DNA from: Oscillospiraceae bacterium
GTDB lineage: Bacteria; Bacillota; Clostridia; Oscillospirales; Ruminococcaceae
Assembly (NCBI GenBank): GCA_018110825.1
Contig: JAGBCL010000119.1
Coordinates: 1 to 63,621, forward strand
DNA: 63,621 bases
Direction of reading: 5' to 3'
This document shows, piece by piece, positions 42,203 to 50,648 of this stretch (its first letter is position 1; each line of letters begins with the position of its first letter). The position numbers were made by a program, and so were the translations under genes. Under the pieces are notes generated by a model. It saw nothing but the letters and a program-made list of their open reading frames with translations. It ran no database searches and was not told where the DNA came from.

Positions 42203-42250
42203 AACGAAAGCAAGCTTTCGTTTACGAGTATTTCTGCGTTGCAGAAATAC
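42202..42250. repeat. Two tight palindromes after ychF
   Basis: AAACGAAAGC-AA-GCTTTCGTTT (42202-42223) is followed by GTATTTCTGC-GTT-GCAGAAATAC (42228-42250). The stems are perfect, with two- and three-base loops, and neither has a T-run. A real terminator follows 34 bases later. Confidence 0.7.
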
Positions 42251-42283
42251 ATCGTGGTTTGTTCGATAATTAAAATGTAATTG

Positions 42284-42312
42284 AGGGCGGATTTTTCCGC
42301 CCTTTGTTTTTA
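42284..42312 (+). terminator. Terminator of ychF
   Basis: AGGGCGGA-TTTT-TCCGCCCT (42284-42303) followed by TTGTTTTT. Confidence 0.88.
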
Positions 42313-42323
42313 GGAGTGACAAT

Positions 42324-42611
42324 ATGACTGATGAACAGAAATTATTTTATGAAGAATTAAGAAAAATACAAGAATTTGCAGTAGGCTTTACAATGGCTCA
42401 AAAGGATAAGTATTCATCTACCGAGGAAATGCTTGAAGACATTACATATGATATGACTTATATGTTTTGTGAACTAATTGATGGTTATAGAAATAATAAA
42501 ATTAAATATAATCTTGTAAACATAAAGAATTATAATCTTATTAATGATAATATTGAATTGCACGATTGGTGTGAAGCATTTTTGAGATATAAAGGAGCAA
42601 AAAACAAATAG
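42324..42611 (+). CDS. Small hypothetical protein
   Basis: A 95-residue acidic, helix-rich protein (MTDEQKLFYEELRKIQEF; EMLEDITYDMTYMFCELIDG). It begins after GGAGTGACAAT, only 21 bases downstream of a strong terminator stem, which is odd for a gene without a clear promoter of its own. No motif recognised. AT-rich codons in its second half suggest recent acquisition or weak expression. Confidence 0.55.
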   Translation: MTDEQKLFYEELRKIQEFAVGFTMAQKDKYSSTEEMLEDITYDMTYMFCELIDGYRNNKIKYNLVNIKNYNLINDNIELHDWCEAFLRYKGAKNK

Positions 42612-42631
42612 GTATAGGGCAAAATTTAATT

Positions 42632-42666
42632 CCTAACTCCACATTCCACATTCCAAACTCCATTAA
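42632..42666. repeat. Five-unit heptamer tandem repeat
   Basis: The 35 bases read as CCTAACT, CCACATT, CCACATT, CCAAACT, CCATTAA, each starting with CC at a 7-base period. It sits between the small hypothetical gene and the promoter of the GH26-like gene. Confidence 0.65.
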
Positions 42667-42682
42667 GTTCACAAATTAGTAA

Positions 42683-42711
42683 TTGACAAACAGAAAAATA
42701 TATGTTAAATT
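42683..42711 (+). promoter_or_regulatory. Promoter of the GH26-like gene
   Basis: TTGACA (42683-42688), 17 bases, TAAATT (42706-42711). GGAAACGATTAC at 42720-42731 downstream could be an operator. Confidence 0.68.
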
Positions 42712-42776
42712 ATTCTTATGGAAACGATTACTTTTATATAGAAATTGTTATTTTCTGACGAAAGGTTGTATGAAAA

Positions 42777-44222
42777 ATGAGCGATAAAATTTATGGTATC
42801 CATATGGGCGCTGCAAAGTGCGCTGTTGACCTTGGCGACGGCTCCGAAAGAGGCGAGTACGTTAATCAGGACTATATCCTCCACGCCCTGGGCAGACCAC
42901 ACAGAAGTATCAGCCTTATGTATTGCTACTACCCACTTGATAAGGAGTGGCCAGGCAGAATTTCCGAGGTAATGAAGGATGCCGAGGTTTCCTTCCAGTG
43001 GGATTACCCATACGACGACTACTTTACATACAAGGGCGGTCTTAACGGAACAACCGACGATGAGCCTTTCACTTATATGAGAGATGTCCGCCGTCACGGT
43101 CAGGACGTTACCCTTACACTTACTGTTGACCCTAACGTGTCCGACGAGCACCTCATCGCAATCGCAAAGGATTTGCGTCCTTTCGGCAGACTGCTTCTCC
43201 GTATCAACCACGAAGCAACAGGCGACTGGTTCTCCTTTACAAAGCGTACAACCTATCAGGGCGTTGCTGATTTCTTTGTTCGTTTCAGCAAGATTATCCA
43301 CGAGCACGCTCCTAACGTTAAGACTATCATCTGCATCGGCGGTGTTGAGCATCCTGAAAATGGTCCTGAAATGGAAAAGGAAAAGGAATTTGCTCAGTGT
43401 ATCCCTGAGGCTGATATCTGGTCTGTTGACAAGTATATGGCTCTCCACTGGGGCTGGCCTTTTGACGTTGCACAGAAGGGCGGTACAAGCTTCTCCAGAA
43501 GCAAGGTAAGAGATACATACAACCTCACAAAACTCAGCTTTGAAAGATATAAGGAGCTTAATGGCGGCGTTGCAAAGCCAATGGTAATGTCCGAGTTCAA
43601 CGCTGACGGTGACGTAACAGGTGCTTACGACCAGGCAATGATGGTCAAGGAATTCTGCGATATTATGGAAGAAGAAAACGCAGACTGGTTCAGCGGCTTC
43701 ACATTCTATCAGTTCCGTGACAGAGGTCGTCTCGGCCTTGAAATTCAGGACCCTAATAACGCTGACGTCGGTATTCCACAGCCTGTTATGCAGACTTACA
43801 AGGAAATTATTCATAGCGAGCGTTTCCTCCCTAAAATGGAGCAGGGGGCTGAAATTGAACTTCCTGTAACACTCCGTTGGGGCGGAGCAGAGGACGCAGA
43901 AGGTCTTGCAATTCCAATGCATTTCGACAGCAATCCACATTTCTGTGAACTCTATTTCGATGAGGATGACGACAGTAACTATATGATGGAAATCAACGGC
44001 AGATGGTTCTATAAGTCACCTGAAGCAAAGTGCATCGACCTTATGAGTGCATTCTACGAGAAGCCTCTCGAAGGTGCCTGCGATATGACTCTCAAGCTTT
44101 TTGCACCTCCTGCAAGCGGTGAGAATGACCCATCACAGGGTGATGACTGGGCAGAAAACTACTACTACACAGTAAAGAAACTGCCAAAAATCAGACTTGA
44201 ATTTGAACCTGTTGTTCTTTAA
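42777..44222 (+). CDS. Intracellular GH26-like clan-A glycoside hydrolase
   Basis: A 481-residue TIM-barrel enzyme without signal peptide. LLLRINHEATGDW near residue 140 matches the acid/base loop of GH26 mannanases (R-x-x-H-E), and MVMSEFNADGDV near 270 carries the likely nucleophile Glu. A C-terminal beta-domain with acidic patches (ELYFDEDDDSNYM) follows. Codon use is of the highly expressed type and the promoter is good. Action on internal beta-mannan oligosaccharides is the best guess; another clan-A family is possible. Confidence 0.65.
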   Translation: MSDKIYGIHMGAAKCAVDLGDGSERGEYVNQDYILHALGRPHRSISLMYCYYPLDKEWPGRISEVMKDAEVSFQWDYPYDDYFTYKGGLNGTTDDEPFTYMRDVRRHGQDVTLTLTVDPNVSDEHLIAIAKDLRPFGRLLLRINHEATGDWFSFTKRTTYQGVADFFVRFSKIIHEHAPNVKTIICIGGVEHPENGPEMEKEKEFAQCIPEADIWSVDKYMALHWGWPFDVAQKGGTSFSRSKVRDTYNLTKLSFERYKELNGGVAKPMVMSEFNADGDVTGAYDQAMMVKEFCDIMEEENADWFSGFTFYQFRDRGRLGLEIQDPNNADVGIPQPVMQTYKEIIHSERFLPKMEQGAEIELPVTLRWGGAEDAEGLAIPMHFDSNPHFCELYFDEDDDSNYMMEINGRWFYKSPEAKCIDLMSAFYEKPLEGACDMTLKLFAPPASGENDPSQGDDWAENYYYTVKKLPKIRLEFEPVVL

Positions 44223-44287
44223 TATGTTTATGGCAAGAGTACCTGTGTGCTCTTGCCTTTTTTGTACAAAAAAAGTTTGTCAGGGTA

Positions 44288-44316
44288 TTGAAAAAAACGG
44301 AAAATAATGCTACAAT
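44288..44316 (+). promoter_or_regulatory. Promoter of cdaA-cdaR
   Basis: TTGAAA (44288-44293), 17 bases, TACAAT (44311-44316), 36 bases before the cdaA start. Confidence 0.75.
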
Positions 44317-44352
44317 AATAATATATGTTTGCCGAAAGGAATGGTCTGATAA

Positions 44353-45276
44353 ATGGACTTTGTATATAGAATGAGTTCGCTGATACGAAGCATACTCCCA
44401 ATCGGCTTTTGGGATGTAATTGATATAGCTGTGCTTTCCGTGTTGATTTATAAGGGCTTTACGTTTGTTAAGGAAACCCGTGCAGGCGGTCTTATCCGAG
44501 GAATTATCCTAATTTTTATTGCTTATTTCATTATGGATGCTGTCGGAATGAAAGCTATGGCATACCTTATAAACCGTGTTTTTGATATTGGTATGTTGGC
44601 AATTGTTGTCCTTTTTCAGCCTGAACTTCGTCGTTCACTTGAAAAAATGGGCCATTCCCGTGTTTCAAAGCTTCCTGTCTTTTCTTCTTTAACAGCTGAA
44701 ACCAGTGATGCGCTTACACAAAAATGGAGTATTGCCATTGACGCAATCTGTGAAGCCTGCGAGGATTTGTCCGCAACAACTACAGGCGCACTCATTGTTA
44801 TAGAACGTGAGTCAAAGCTTGGTGAACAGATTGATACGGGTACAGTTCTTAACGCCGCACCGTCAAAGGAGATTTTCGGCAACATCTTTTACCCCAAAAC
44901 TCCTCTCCACGACGGCGCCGTTATAATGCGTGACGGAATGATTCTTGCAGCAGCATGCTTTCTTCCTAAGCCGCAAAAGGAAGAAACTATCAATAAGGCT
45001 TTGGGTTCAAGACATCGTGCCGCAATCGGTATGAGTGAAAACTCTGACGCACTTGTAATTGTTGTTTCTGAAGAGACCGGAACTATTTCAATTGCAGAGA
45101 ACGGAAACCTGGAAAGACCACTTACAAGAGATAGCCTTAAAAAGATTTTGAGAACGAAGCTTCTTCCTGAAAAACCACAGAGAAATTCCAAGCCTCCGAA
45201 GAACAATAGTGATATCAGTGATAAAAAGGAACGTAACGGTTTGTTCAAAAAGAAGAAATATACAGATAAAATCTGA
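44353..45276 (+). CDS. cdaA: Membrane diadenylate cyclase CdaA
   Basis: A 307-residue c-di-AMP synthase. Three N-terminal membrane helices (about 15-105) precede the DAC domain, which has the catalytic LHDGAVIMRDG (near 197) and LGSRHRAAIGMSE (near 219) motifs. It joins two ATP molecules into c-di-AMP, which controls potassium and osmolyte balance and cell-wall state. A basic C-terminal tail (KPPKNNSD, KKKKYTDK) is present. It is followed after 20 bases by its usual regulator gene. RBS is GAAAGGAATGG. Confidence 0.94.
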   Translation: MDFVYRMSSLIRSILPIGFWDVIDIAVLSVLIYKGFTFVKETRAGGLIRGIILIFIAYFIMDAVGMKAMAYLINRVFDIGMLAIVVLFQPELRRSLEKMGHSRVSKLPVFSSLTAETSDALTQKWSIAIDAICEACEDLSATTTGALIVIERESKLGEQIDTGTVLNAAPSKEIFGNIFYPKTPLHDGAVIMRDGMILAAACFLPKPQKEETINKALGSRHRAAIGMSENSDALVIVVSEETGTISIAENGNLERPLTRDSLKKILRTKLLPEKPQRNSKPPKNNSDISDKKERNGLFKKKKYTDKI

Positions 45277-45296
45277 GTGGAGGAAACATCATAGAA

Positions 45297-46649
45297 ATGA
45301 ACGTTTTCGGTGTAATAAAAAATGTGTTCAAAAAATTTAGCAATTCCTTTTCAAAGCTGTTTGAAAAGGATGTTGTTATAAAAATAACTTCAATAATTGC
45401 TGCAATAGCAATATGGTTCGTTATTTCGGTAAGTGAATATCCGATTATTAATGAAATTGTCTATAATGTGCCTATACAGATTGCTCTTGAGGGAACATAT
45501 GCCGAAGCAAGCGGATATCAGGCAATGTCTCAGTCAGTTGAAACAGTAACAGTTTATCTTACAGGCAACAGAGGGGAGGTCGGAAATATCAAAACAGAAG
45601 ACCTTGTAGCAGTAGCTTCAGCAGATAATGTTATGTATGCAATGGAATACAATCTTCCGTTGGAAATAGAAAGCTTGTCAAATAAGGATTTTGAGGTAAC
45701 AAAGATTGAACCAGCGATAGTAAATGTTTCTTTTGACAGGATTATAACTAAGGAAATTCCTGTCAGTCCTGAAATTACCGGAGTGAATGCTGCAGATGGA
45801 TATATTATGGGTGATGTGAACGATATTGCAGTTGTACCTAATAAGGTAAGTGTAACAGGTCCTGCATCAACTGTTGATGAAATTACCAAGGCTACAGTAA
45901 TAATCCGTGAAGACACCATTCTTACAAATACAACTGATTTTAAAACCAATACTATTAAGCTGTACAATAATGCAACAGTAATTCATGATGAATACGGTCA
46001 ACTGAAATATGACAAAAATGACTTTACAGTTCATGTTCCGGTATATGCAAAACAAACTGTAAAGCTTGATGTACGCATAACAAATGCTCCGCCAAGTTTT
46101 AATGTTGAAGCGTTTAAGGAACAGCTTGAATATTCTGTAAATGAGCTTGTTGTTGCGGTAGCAGATGAAAATGCCGTAGAGCGAAATAAAGTGGATATCG
46201 GTACAATTGATATGCGTGAGGTTGGTGATGATGAAGAAGAGGAATTCACGTTTTTCACAGCAGATTTCCTTCCCGAAAGTTATCAGGACTGGAACGATGT
46301 AAAGGAAATTACAGTAAAGTGTCCAACTGAAGGCATAGGTGTAAGGCCTATCCATATTACTAATTCGTCCATACAGTTAATTAATGCTCCTTCACAATTT
46401 GAATTCAAGATTGTAACTTCAGGAGTAACTCCTATGTTTGCAGGACCTGAGAAAACTCTTGAACAGATGACATATATCGATGTAAATGCTCAAATTGATA
46501 TGTTGAATACATTTGATATCGAGGAAGGTTACTGTAAGCTTCCTGTAACATTCAGTATTCCGGCTTATGACGATATATGGTGTACAGGTTCTGAGGGAGT
46601 GCTTTCACCAATGGCAACAATTCAGGTTATTGCAAAAGATAATAATTAA
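45297..46649 (+). CDS. cdaR: CdaR (YbbR-domain) regulator of CdaA
   Basis: A 450-residue protein. An N-terminal membrane helix (VVIKITSIIAAIAIWFVISVSE, near 24-45) anchors a chain of YbbR-like beta domains facing outside; the repeated pattern VSVTGPASTVDEI/ATVIIRED near 185-205 is typical. In Firmicutes the cdaA-cdaR pair is standard and CdaR modulates cyclase activity. The usual third gene, glmM, is absent; an FAD dehydrogenase follows instead. Confidence 0.9.
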   Translation: MNVFGVIKNVFKKFSNSFSKLFEKDVVIKITSIIAAIAIWFVISVSEYPIINEIVYNVPIQIALEGTYAEASGYQAMSQSVETVTVYLTGNRGEVGNIKTEDLVAVASADNVMYAMEYNLPLEIESLSNKDFEVTKIEPAIVNVSFDRIITKEIPVSPEITGVNAADGYIMGDVNDIAVVPNKVSVTGPASTVDEITKATVIIREDTILTNTTDFKTNTIKLYNNATVIHDEYGQLKYDKNDFTVHVPVYAKQTVKLDVRITNAPPSFNVEAFKEQLEYSVNELVVAVADENAVERNKVDIGTIDMREVGDDEEEEFTFFTADFLPESYQDWNDVKEITVKCPTEGIGVRPIHITNSSIQLINAPSQFEFKIVTSGVTPMFAGPEKTLEQMTYIDVNAQIDMLNTFDIEEGYCKLPVTFSIPAYDDIWCTGSEGVLSPMATIQVIAKDNN

Positions 46650-46652
46650 CAA

Positions 46653-46686
46653 CAAGGCGGAAAGGTTATGCTTTTCCGCCTTGATT
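46653..46686 (+). terminator. Hairpin between cdaR and the FAD dehydrogenase gene
   Basis: CAAGGCGGAAA (46653-46663) pairs with TTTCCGCCTTG (46673-46683). Only ATTT follows, so it may end transcription weakly or let some readthrough reach the next gene. Confidence 0.55.
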
Positions 46687-46703
46687 TGAGGAATGAGGTT
46701 AGT

Positions 46704-48284
46704 ATGGCTGTAATAGTTTCACAAGTAAAAACTTCGATAACAGCTTCACAAGAAGAAATAATTTTGGCTGCAATGAGAAAAATCCGATTGAATTCTTCTG
46801 ATTCTAAAAGATGTGGTGTGCATAAAACATCACTTGATGCAAGAGATAATGCAAATATTAAACTTGTGTCTTCCGTTTGGATTGAGCTTGGCAGTGAGAA
46901 AGATGAAAAACGTATTTGTGATAAATACCCTTTTTGTTCTGCAGTAGAACAAAAAAATGTAATGCCTGATAAATCAGCTTGTGTAAATAAACAGCGGGTT
47001 GTTATTGCAGGCTTTGGTCCTGCAGGAATGTTTGCGGCACTTACCCTTGCTGAGTACGGATTTGAGCCTGTTGTAATAGAACGCGGTGCAAGCGTCGACG
47101 AAAGAGTAGAGGCAGTCAATAATTTCTGGAAAAATGCAAAACTTGACCCATGCACAAATGTGCAGTTCGGCGAGGGAGGAGCAGGTACATTTTCTGACGG
47201 AAAGCTGACAACAAGAATAAAAGACCCGCTTTGTCGTTATGTTCTTGAAAAACTTGAAGAATTCGGTGCACCTGAGGAAATTCTTATAAAAGCAAAGCCG
47301 CATATCGGTACAGATAAGCTGAGAAATGTAGTAAAAAATATTCGTGAGAAAATCATTGAACTTGGCGGCGAAGTGCGTTTTAAGTCAACCCTTACAGACT
47401 TTGAAGCGGAAAACGGAAAAATCAAATCCGTAACCATTAACGGGAGGGACATAATCCCTTGCAATTATCTTATCCTTGCAATCGGACACAGCGCACGAGA
47501 TACCTTTGAAATGTTGTATAATAAAAAGATTTTCCTTGAACCAAAGCCATTTTCCGTTGGTGCAAGAATTGAGCATAAGCAGGAGGACGTCAATCGTTCT
47601 CTTTACGGCAAGCATTGGAATAATCCCAATCTTCCGCAGGGCGAATATCAGCTTTCCTATCGTCAGGGAGAACGTGCCGTGTATACATTTTGTATGTGTC
47701 CCGGAGGTACAGTCGTGCCCTCATCAAGTGAATATGAAACAGTAGTAACAAACGGAATGAGCGAGTTTGCCCGTGATGGTGAAAACGCAAATGCCGCACT
47801 TGTGGTTTCTGTTTCAACAGATGATTTTGGCAACAATCCTCTCGACGGAGTAACCTTCGCACGAAGCATCGAGCGAAAAGCATATCAGCTTGCAGGTGAA
47901 AATTATACAGCACCTGCTTCAACGGTCGGAAGCTTCCTTGACGGCGGAGGAAGTCTTAAAGGTGCAGAAGTCAAGCCAACTTATGCAATCGGAGTAACCG
48001 AGTGTAACTTTAATGAGCTGTTTCCTAAACAGGTTACGGACTTAATGCGTGTCGGTTTAAATCAGTTTGCACGGAAAATGAAATGCTTCGGCAACAGAAA
48101 TGCAGTCCTTACCGCACCCGAAACCCGAACATCTTCACCGGTAAGAATTACACGAAATGACGAAATGACCTCGCTTTCTATCAGCAACCTCTATCCCTGC
48201 GGCGAGGGCGCAGGCTACGCAGGAGGAATAATGTCCGCGGCTGTTGACGGAGTTAAGTGTGCAATAAAAATAATAGAAAAATAA
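46704..48284 (+). CDS. FAD-dependent dehydrogenase (COG2509 type)
   Basis: A 526-residue flavoprotein. An N-terminal helical domain of about 90 residues is followed by VVIAGFGPAGMFAALTLAEYGFEP (FAD motif) and NVQFGEGGAGTFSDGKLTTR, the family signature; the last FAD contact is YPCGEGAGYAGGIMSAAVDG. Members are uncharacterised or predicted to act on quinone-like or ketone substrates. ATG 46704 after GAGG fits better than an in-frame start 12 codons earlier that overlaps the hairpin. Confidence 0.85.
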   Translation: MAVIVSQVKTSITASQEEIILAAMRKIRLNSSDSKRCGVHKTSLDARDNANIKLVSSVWIELGSEKDEKRICDKYPFCSAVEQKNVMPDKSACVNKQRVVIAGFGPAGMFAALTLAEYGFEPVVIERGASVDERVEAVNNFWKNAKLDPCTNVQFGEGGAGTFSDGKLTTRIKDPLCRYVLEKLEEFGAPEEILIKAKPHIGTDKLRNVVKNIREKIIELGGEVRFKSTLTDFEAENGKIKSVTINGRDIIPCNYLILAIGHSARDTFEMLYNKKIFLEPKPFSVGARIEHKQEDVNRSLYGKHWNNPNLPQGEYQLSYRQGERAVYTFCMCPGGTVVPSSSEYETVVTNGMSEFARDGENANAALVVSVSTDDFGNNPLDGVTFARSIERKAYQLAGENYTAPASTVGSFLDGGGSLKGAEVKPTYAIGVTECNFNELFPKQVTDLMRVGLNQFARKMKCFGNRNAVLTAPETRTSSPVRITRNDEMTSLSISNLYPCGEGAGYAGGIMSAAVDGVKCAIKIIEK

Positions 48285-48290
48285 GCAGAA

Positions 48291-48322
48291 ACGCACAGCG
48301 GAAAATCCACTGTGCGTTTTGT
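48291..48322 (+). terminator. Terminator of the FAD dehydrogenase gene
   Basis: ACGCACAG-C-GGA and TCC-A-CTGTGCGT form a stem with one mismatch, followed by TTTTGTG. Confidence 0.82.
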
Positions 48323-48349
48323 GTTTATAATTCAGTTGTAACCAATAGG

Positions 48350-50050
48350 TTAGGAATTAACGCCCTGCTTGTAAGCATCAATCATCTTCTTGCTGATATG
48401 TCCCGAACGACAACCGTCGCTACTACGCCCGCGAACGTAGGTGTAATCGTGGTTTGCACCAGTTTTCAGCTTGATTTCAAGCTTCATACATTCCTTGTTT
48501 CGCGGAATAACATTTATCCTGTCAATCAGCGTCACAACCATCTCATCAACTTCCTCACGGGTCATATCACGGTCAGGGGAGTACATCTCCTTGAAATACC
48601 GCTCAATATTTTCAAGCTCCTTAACGTAATCCTCCGACTCCATCGACTTTTTCTCAACAGCGTGAATATCTTCTTCAAGCTCACTAATTGTAATGTTTGA
48701 AGCATCATTACGCTCCTTAAATTCCGCCTTTGAAATAAGCGACTCCGTGTACGCATCAAGCAGCTTTTCACGTTTAGCCTTTTCCTTGTCAAGGCGTGTC
48801 CGCAGCGCATCAAGCTCACGCTGAACATTTGCCGAGGTATCTGTTTCACGGTAAATTTTCAGAAAATCAGCAATATACTCCTCAATGTTTTCGGCAATGT
48901 CCTTGAAGTGCCCCGAAAGCATCTTGTACAAGTCGGCTTCAAGAATTGAAAACGAAGCACAAGCCTTTGCACCCATTTTCTTTTTCTCACTGCAAATCCA
49001 TTGATAAATCGGCTTTCCCTGTGAAACACTGTTTGAGTAGCTTGTCCGCCAGTATGCCTTGTCATCTGCCGCACAGAAAATCTTCCCCGTGAAAACGCTC
49101 TTGTCCTTCAGCGAGTGCTCACGGGACTTAACCGTAGCACTTCTCGCACGGAAAATCTCATTGCACTTGTCCCAAAGCTCCTCGCTGACAATCGCAGGAA
49201 CAACCTCACCGGTTTCGTCCTTGTACATAACCCATTCATCCTCAGGCAGAAAACGCTGTTCCTTCGTACGGTAATCAATAACCTTAACCTTGTTTCCGCA
49301 GTAAAAACCCTTGTATTTGGGGTTCTGAATAATTCCCGAAATCGTGTTGTGATGAATTCGTGTGCCGCTTCGCCCACGATAACCCTTGCTGAAAAGAATA
49401 TCTTCAATTTTCCGCACGCTGTACTTTCCAGTAGCGTACTCCTCAAAAATCAGCCTAACCATTTCGGCTTCACTCTCGTTTATAACAAGCTTGCAATCCT
49501 TCTTGTCATAACCGAAAATACGGCTGTTGCCCATAACATTTCCACTTTCAATAGCACGCTTTTGTCCCCAGCGTACACGCTCCGAAAGCTTTCGCACTTC
49601 GTCAGCCGCAATACTCGACATAATCGTCAACCGAAGTTCGCTGTCTGTGTCAATGGTGCAGATATTGTCATTCTGAAAAAATACCCCAACCCCCGCACGC
49701 AGAAGCTCACGGGTGTAAGTAAGGCTGTCAATGGTGTTACGGGCAAAACGGCTTACTTCCTTGGTCAGCACAAGGTCGAAAACCCCAGCCTTGCCATCAT
49801 CAATCATACGCATAAAATTGATACGATTAGCCGCATTTTCACCGCGTACACGGTCAACATAACCCTCAACATAAGTCCAGTTCTTGTTGCTTTTTATAAA
49901 ATCCGTGAAGAACATAATCTGATTTTCGATAGAGTTTTCCTGTTCCTCCTTGGTGGTGGAAACACGGGCATAAAACGTCACACGAAGATTAAGGTCAAAT
50001 ATGTTCTTCTGCTCATTTTTCATCTTGTTCACAGCTTCATATATGTCCAT
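48350..50050 (-). CDS. Orphan large serine recombinase
   Basis: A 566-residue site-specific recombinase. The resolvase domain starts VTFYARVSTTKEEQ with the catalytic Ser, followed by LTKEVSRFARN (Arg pair). The recombinase domain (RIFGYDKKDCKLVINESEAE; HHNTISGIIQNPKYKGFYCGN) and a zinc ribbon follow. The ribbon has C-AADD in place of the first CxxC, so one ligand seems lost. A coiled coil (near 410-490) completes the enzyme. No other mobile genes adjoin it. It may be a captured integrase or a small site-specific switch. RBS region AAGGAGG. Confidence 0.88.
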   Translation of the reverse strand: MDIYEAVNKMKNEQKNIFDLNLRVTFYARVSTTKEEQENSIENQIMFFTDFIKSNKNWTYVEGYVDRVRGENAANRINFMRMIDDGKAGVFDLVLTKEVSRFARNTIDSLTYTRELLRAGVGVFFQNDNICTIDTDSELRLTIMSSIAADEVRKLSERVRWGQKRAIESGNVMGNSRIFGYDKKDCKLVINESEAEMVRLIFEEYATGKYSVRKIEDILFSKGYRGRSGTRIHHNTISGIIQNPKYKGFYCGNKVKVIDYRTKEQRFLPEDEWVMYKDETGEVVPAIVSEELWDKCNEIFRARSATVKSREHSLKDKSVFTGKIFCAADDKAYWRTSYSNSVSQGKPIYQWICSEKKKMGAKACASFSILEADLYKMLSGHFKDIAENIEEYIADFLKIYRETDTSANVQRELDALRTRLDKEKAKREKLLDAYTESLISKAEFKERNDASNITISELEEDIHAVEKKSMESEDYVKELENIERYFKEMYSPDRDMTREEVDEMVVTLIDRINVIPRNKECMKLEIKLKTGANHDYTYVRGRSSDGCRSGHISKKMIDAYKQGVNS

Positions 50051-50084
50051 AAATTCCTCCTTAACTTGTATTCATCTTAATATA

Positions 50085-50113
50085 ATGATACCATACCAAA
50101 TATGGTTTGTCAA
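50085..50113 (-). promoter_or_regulatory. Promoter of the serine recombinase
   Basis: On the minus strand TTGACA (50113-50108), 17 bases, TATCAT (50090-50085). The spacer holds CCATA-CCAAA-TATGG, an inverted repeat suited to a repressor. Confidence 0.7.
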
Positions 50114-50208
50114 TATAACGTTACAAGTGAGTTGTCTTTTCAGCATAAATATGATATAATTACTTAAAATATAAGTTGTTTTACAAATGCTTAAAGGGAG
50201 GCTTATGT

Positions 50209-50457
50209 ATGGGGATAATAAAAATTCCTGAACCAAAGTTACCTGAGAATGAACTTAAAAAGCGTAATGCACTAATGAAAAAGTTTGATATAAAGCTTCA
50301 AGAGTACCAACAACACTTTGATGATTCTTTCACAACAGAGAATCTGTGTATGTCAATTGAAGAAATAATCGAAAATATTGATAAGTGCTTAAAGCATAAT
50401 CGTAAATGGGAGGGCTATATTGTTCCAGAATACGATTATGATGACATTGAAATTTAA
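50209..50457 (+). CDS. Small hypothetical protein
   Basis: An 82-residue charged protein starting at ATG 50209, which follows AAAGGGAGG; an in-frame ATG 11 codons upstream lies before that site. It has many Lys/Glu and no membrane segment (LPENELKKRNALMKKFD; MSIEEIIENIDKCLKHN), so is probably helical and cytosolic. No family recognised. It is divergent from the recombinase gene and has its own TATAAT-like box near 50155. Confidence 0.65.
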   Translation: MGIIKIPEPKLPENELKKRNALMKKFDIKLQEYQQHFDDSFTTENLCMSIEEIIENIDKCLKHNRKWEGYIVPEYDYDDIEI

Positions 50458-50517
50458 TGTTTTATAGATGTGTATACGATTGTATATGTACTATTTTTAT
50501 ACACAAATAAAATATGG

Positions 50518-50551
50518 TATAATCACCTGCATATTCACGATTGGCGTGAAT
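50518..50551 (+). promoter_or_regulatory. -10 box and inverted repeat before the TSUP gene
   Basis: TATAAT (50518-50523) has no good -35. Ten bases downstream ATTCACG-ATTGG-CGTGAAT (50533-50551) is a perfect 7-base inverted repeat, placed to act as an operator. Confidence 0.55.
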
Positions 50552-50648
50552 TGATAGATGTTTTGGAGAAAATGGATTGATGTTAGTTTTGCAACTGCAA
50601 AAAGTATATATTGTAAAATTTAATTAATTTTTCAGAAAGAAGTATATT

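Noticed and set aside
42705-43940. Open frame of 411 codons on the minus strand opposite the GH26-like gene
   Set aside because: Shadow of a strongly biased coding sequence; no start signal and no protein-like motifs.
49115-50080. Plus-strand frame of 321 codons opposite the serine recombinase
   Set aside because: Runs antisense across the recombinase and its promoter; no ribosome binding site and no motifs.
50581-50628. 15-codon frame before the TSUP gene that might be a leader peptide
   Set aside because: No attenuator hairpin follows and the ribosome binding site is weak.
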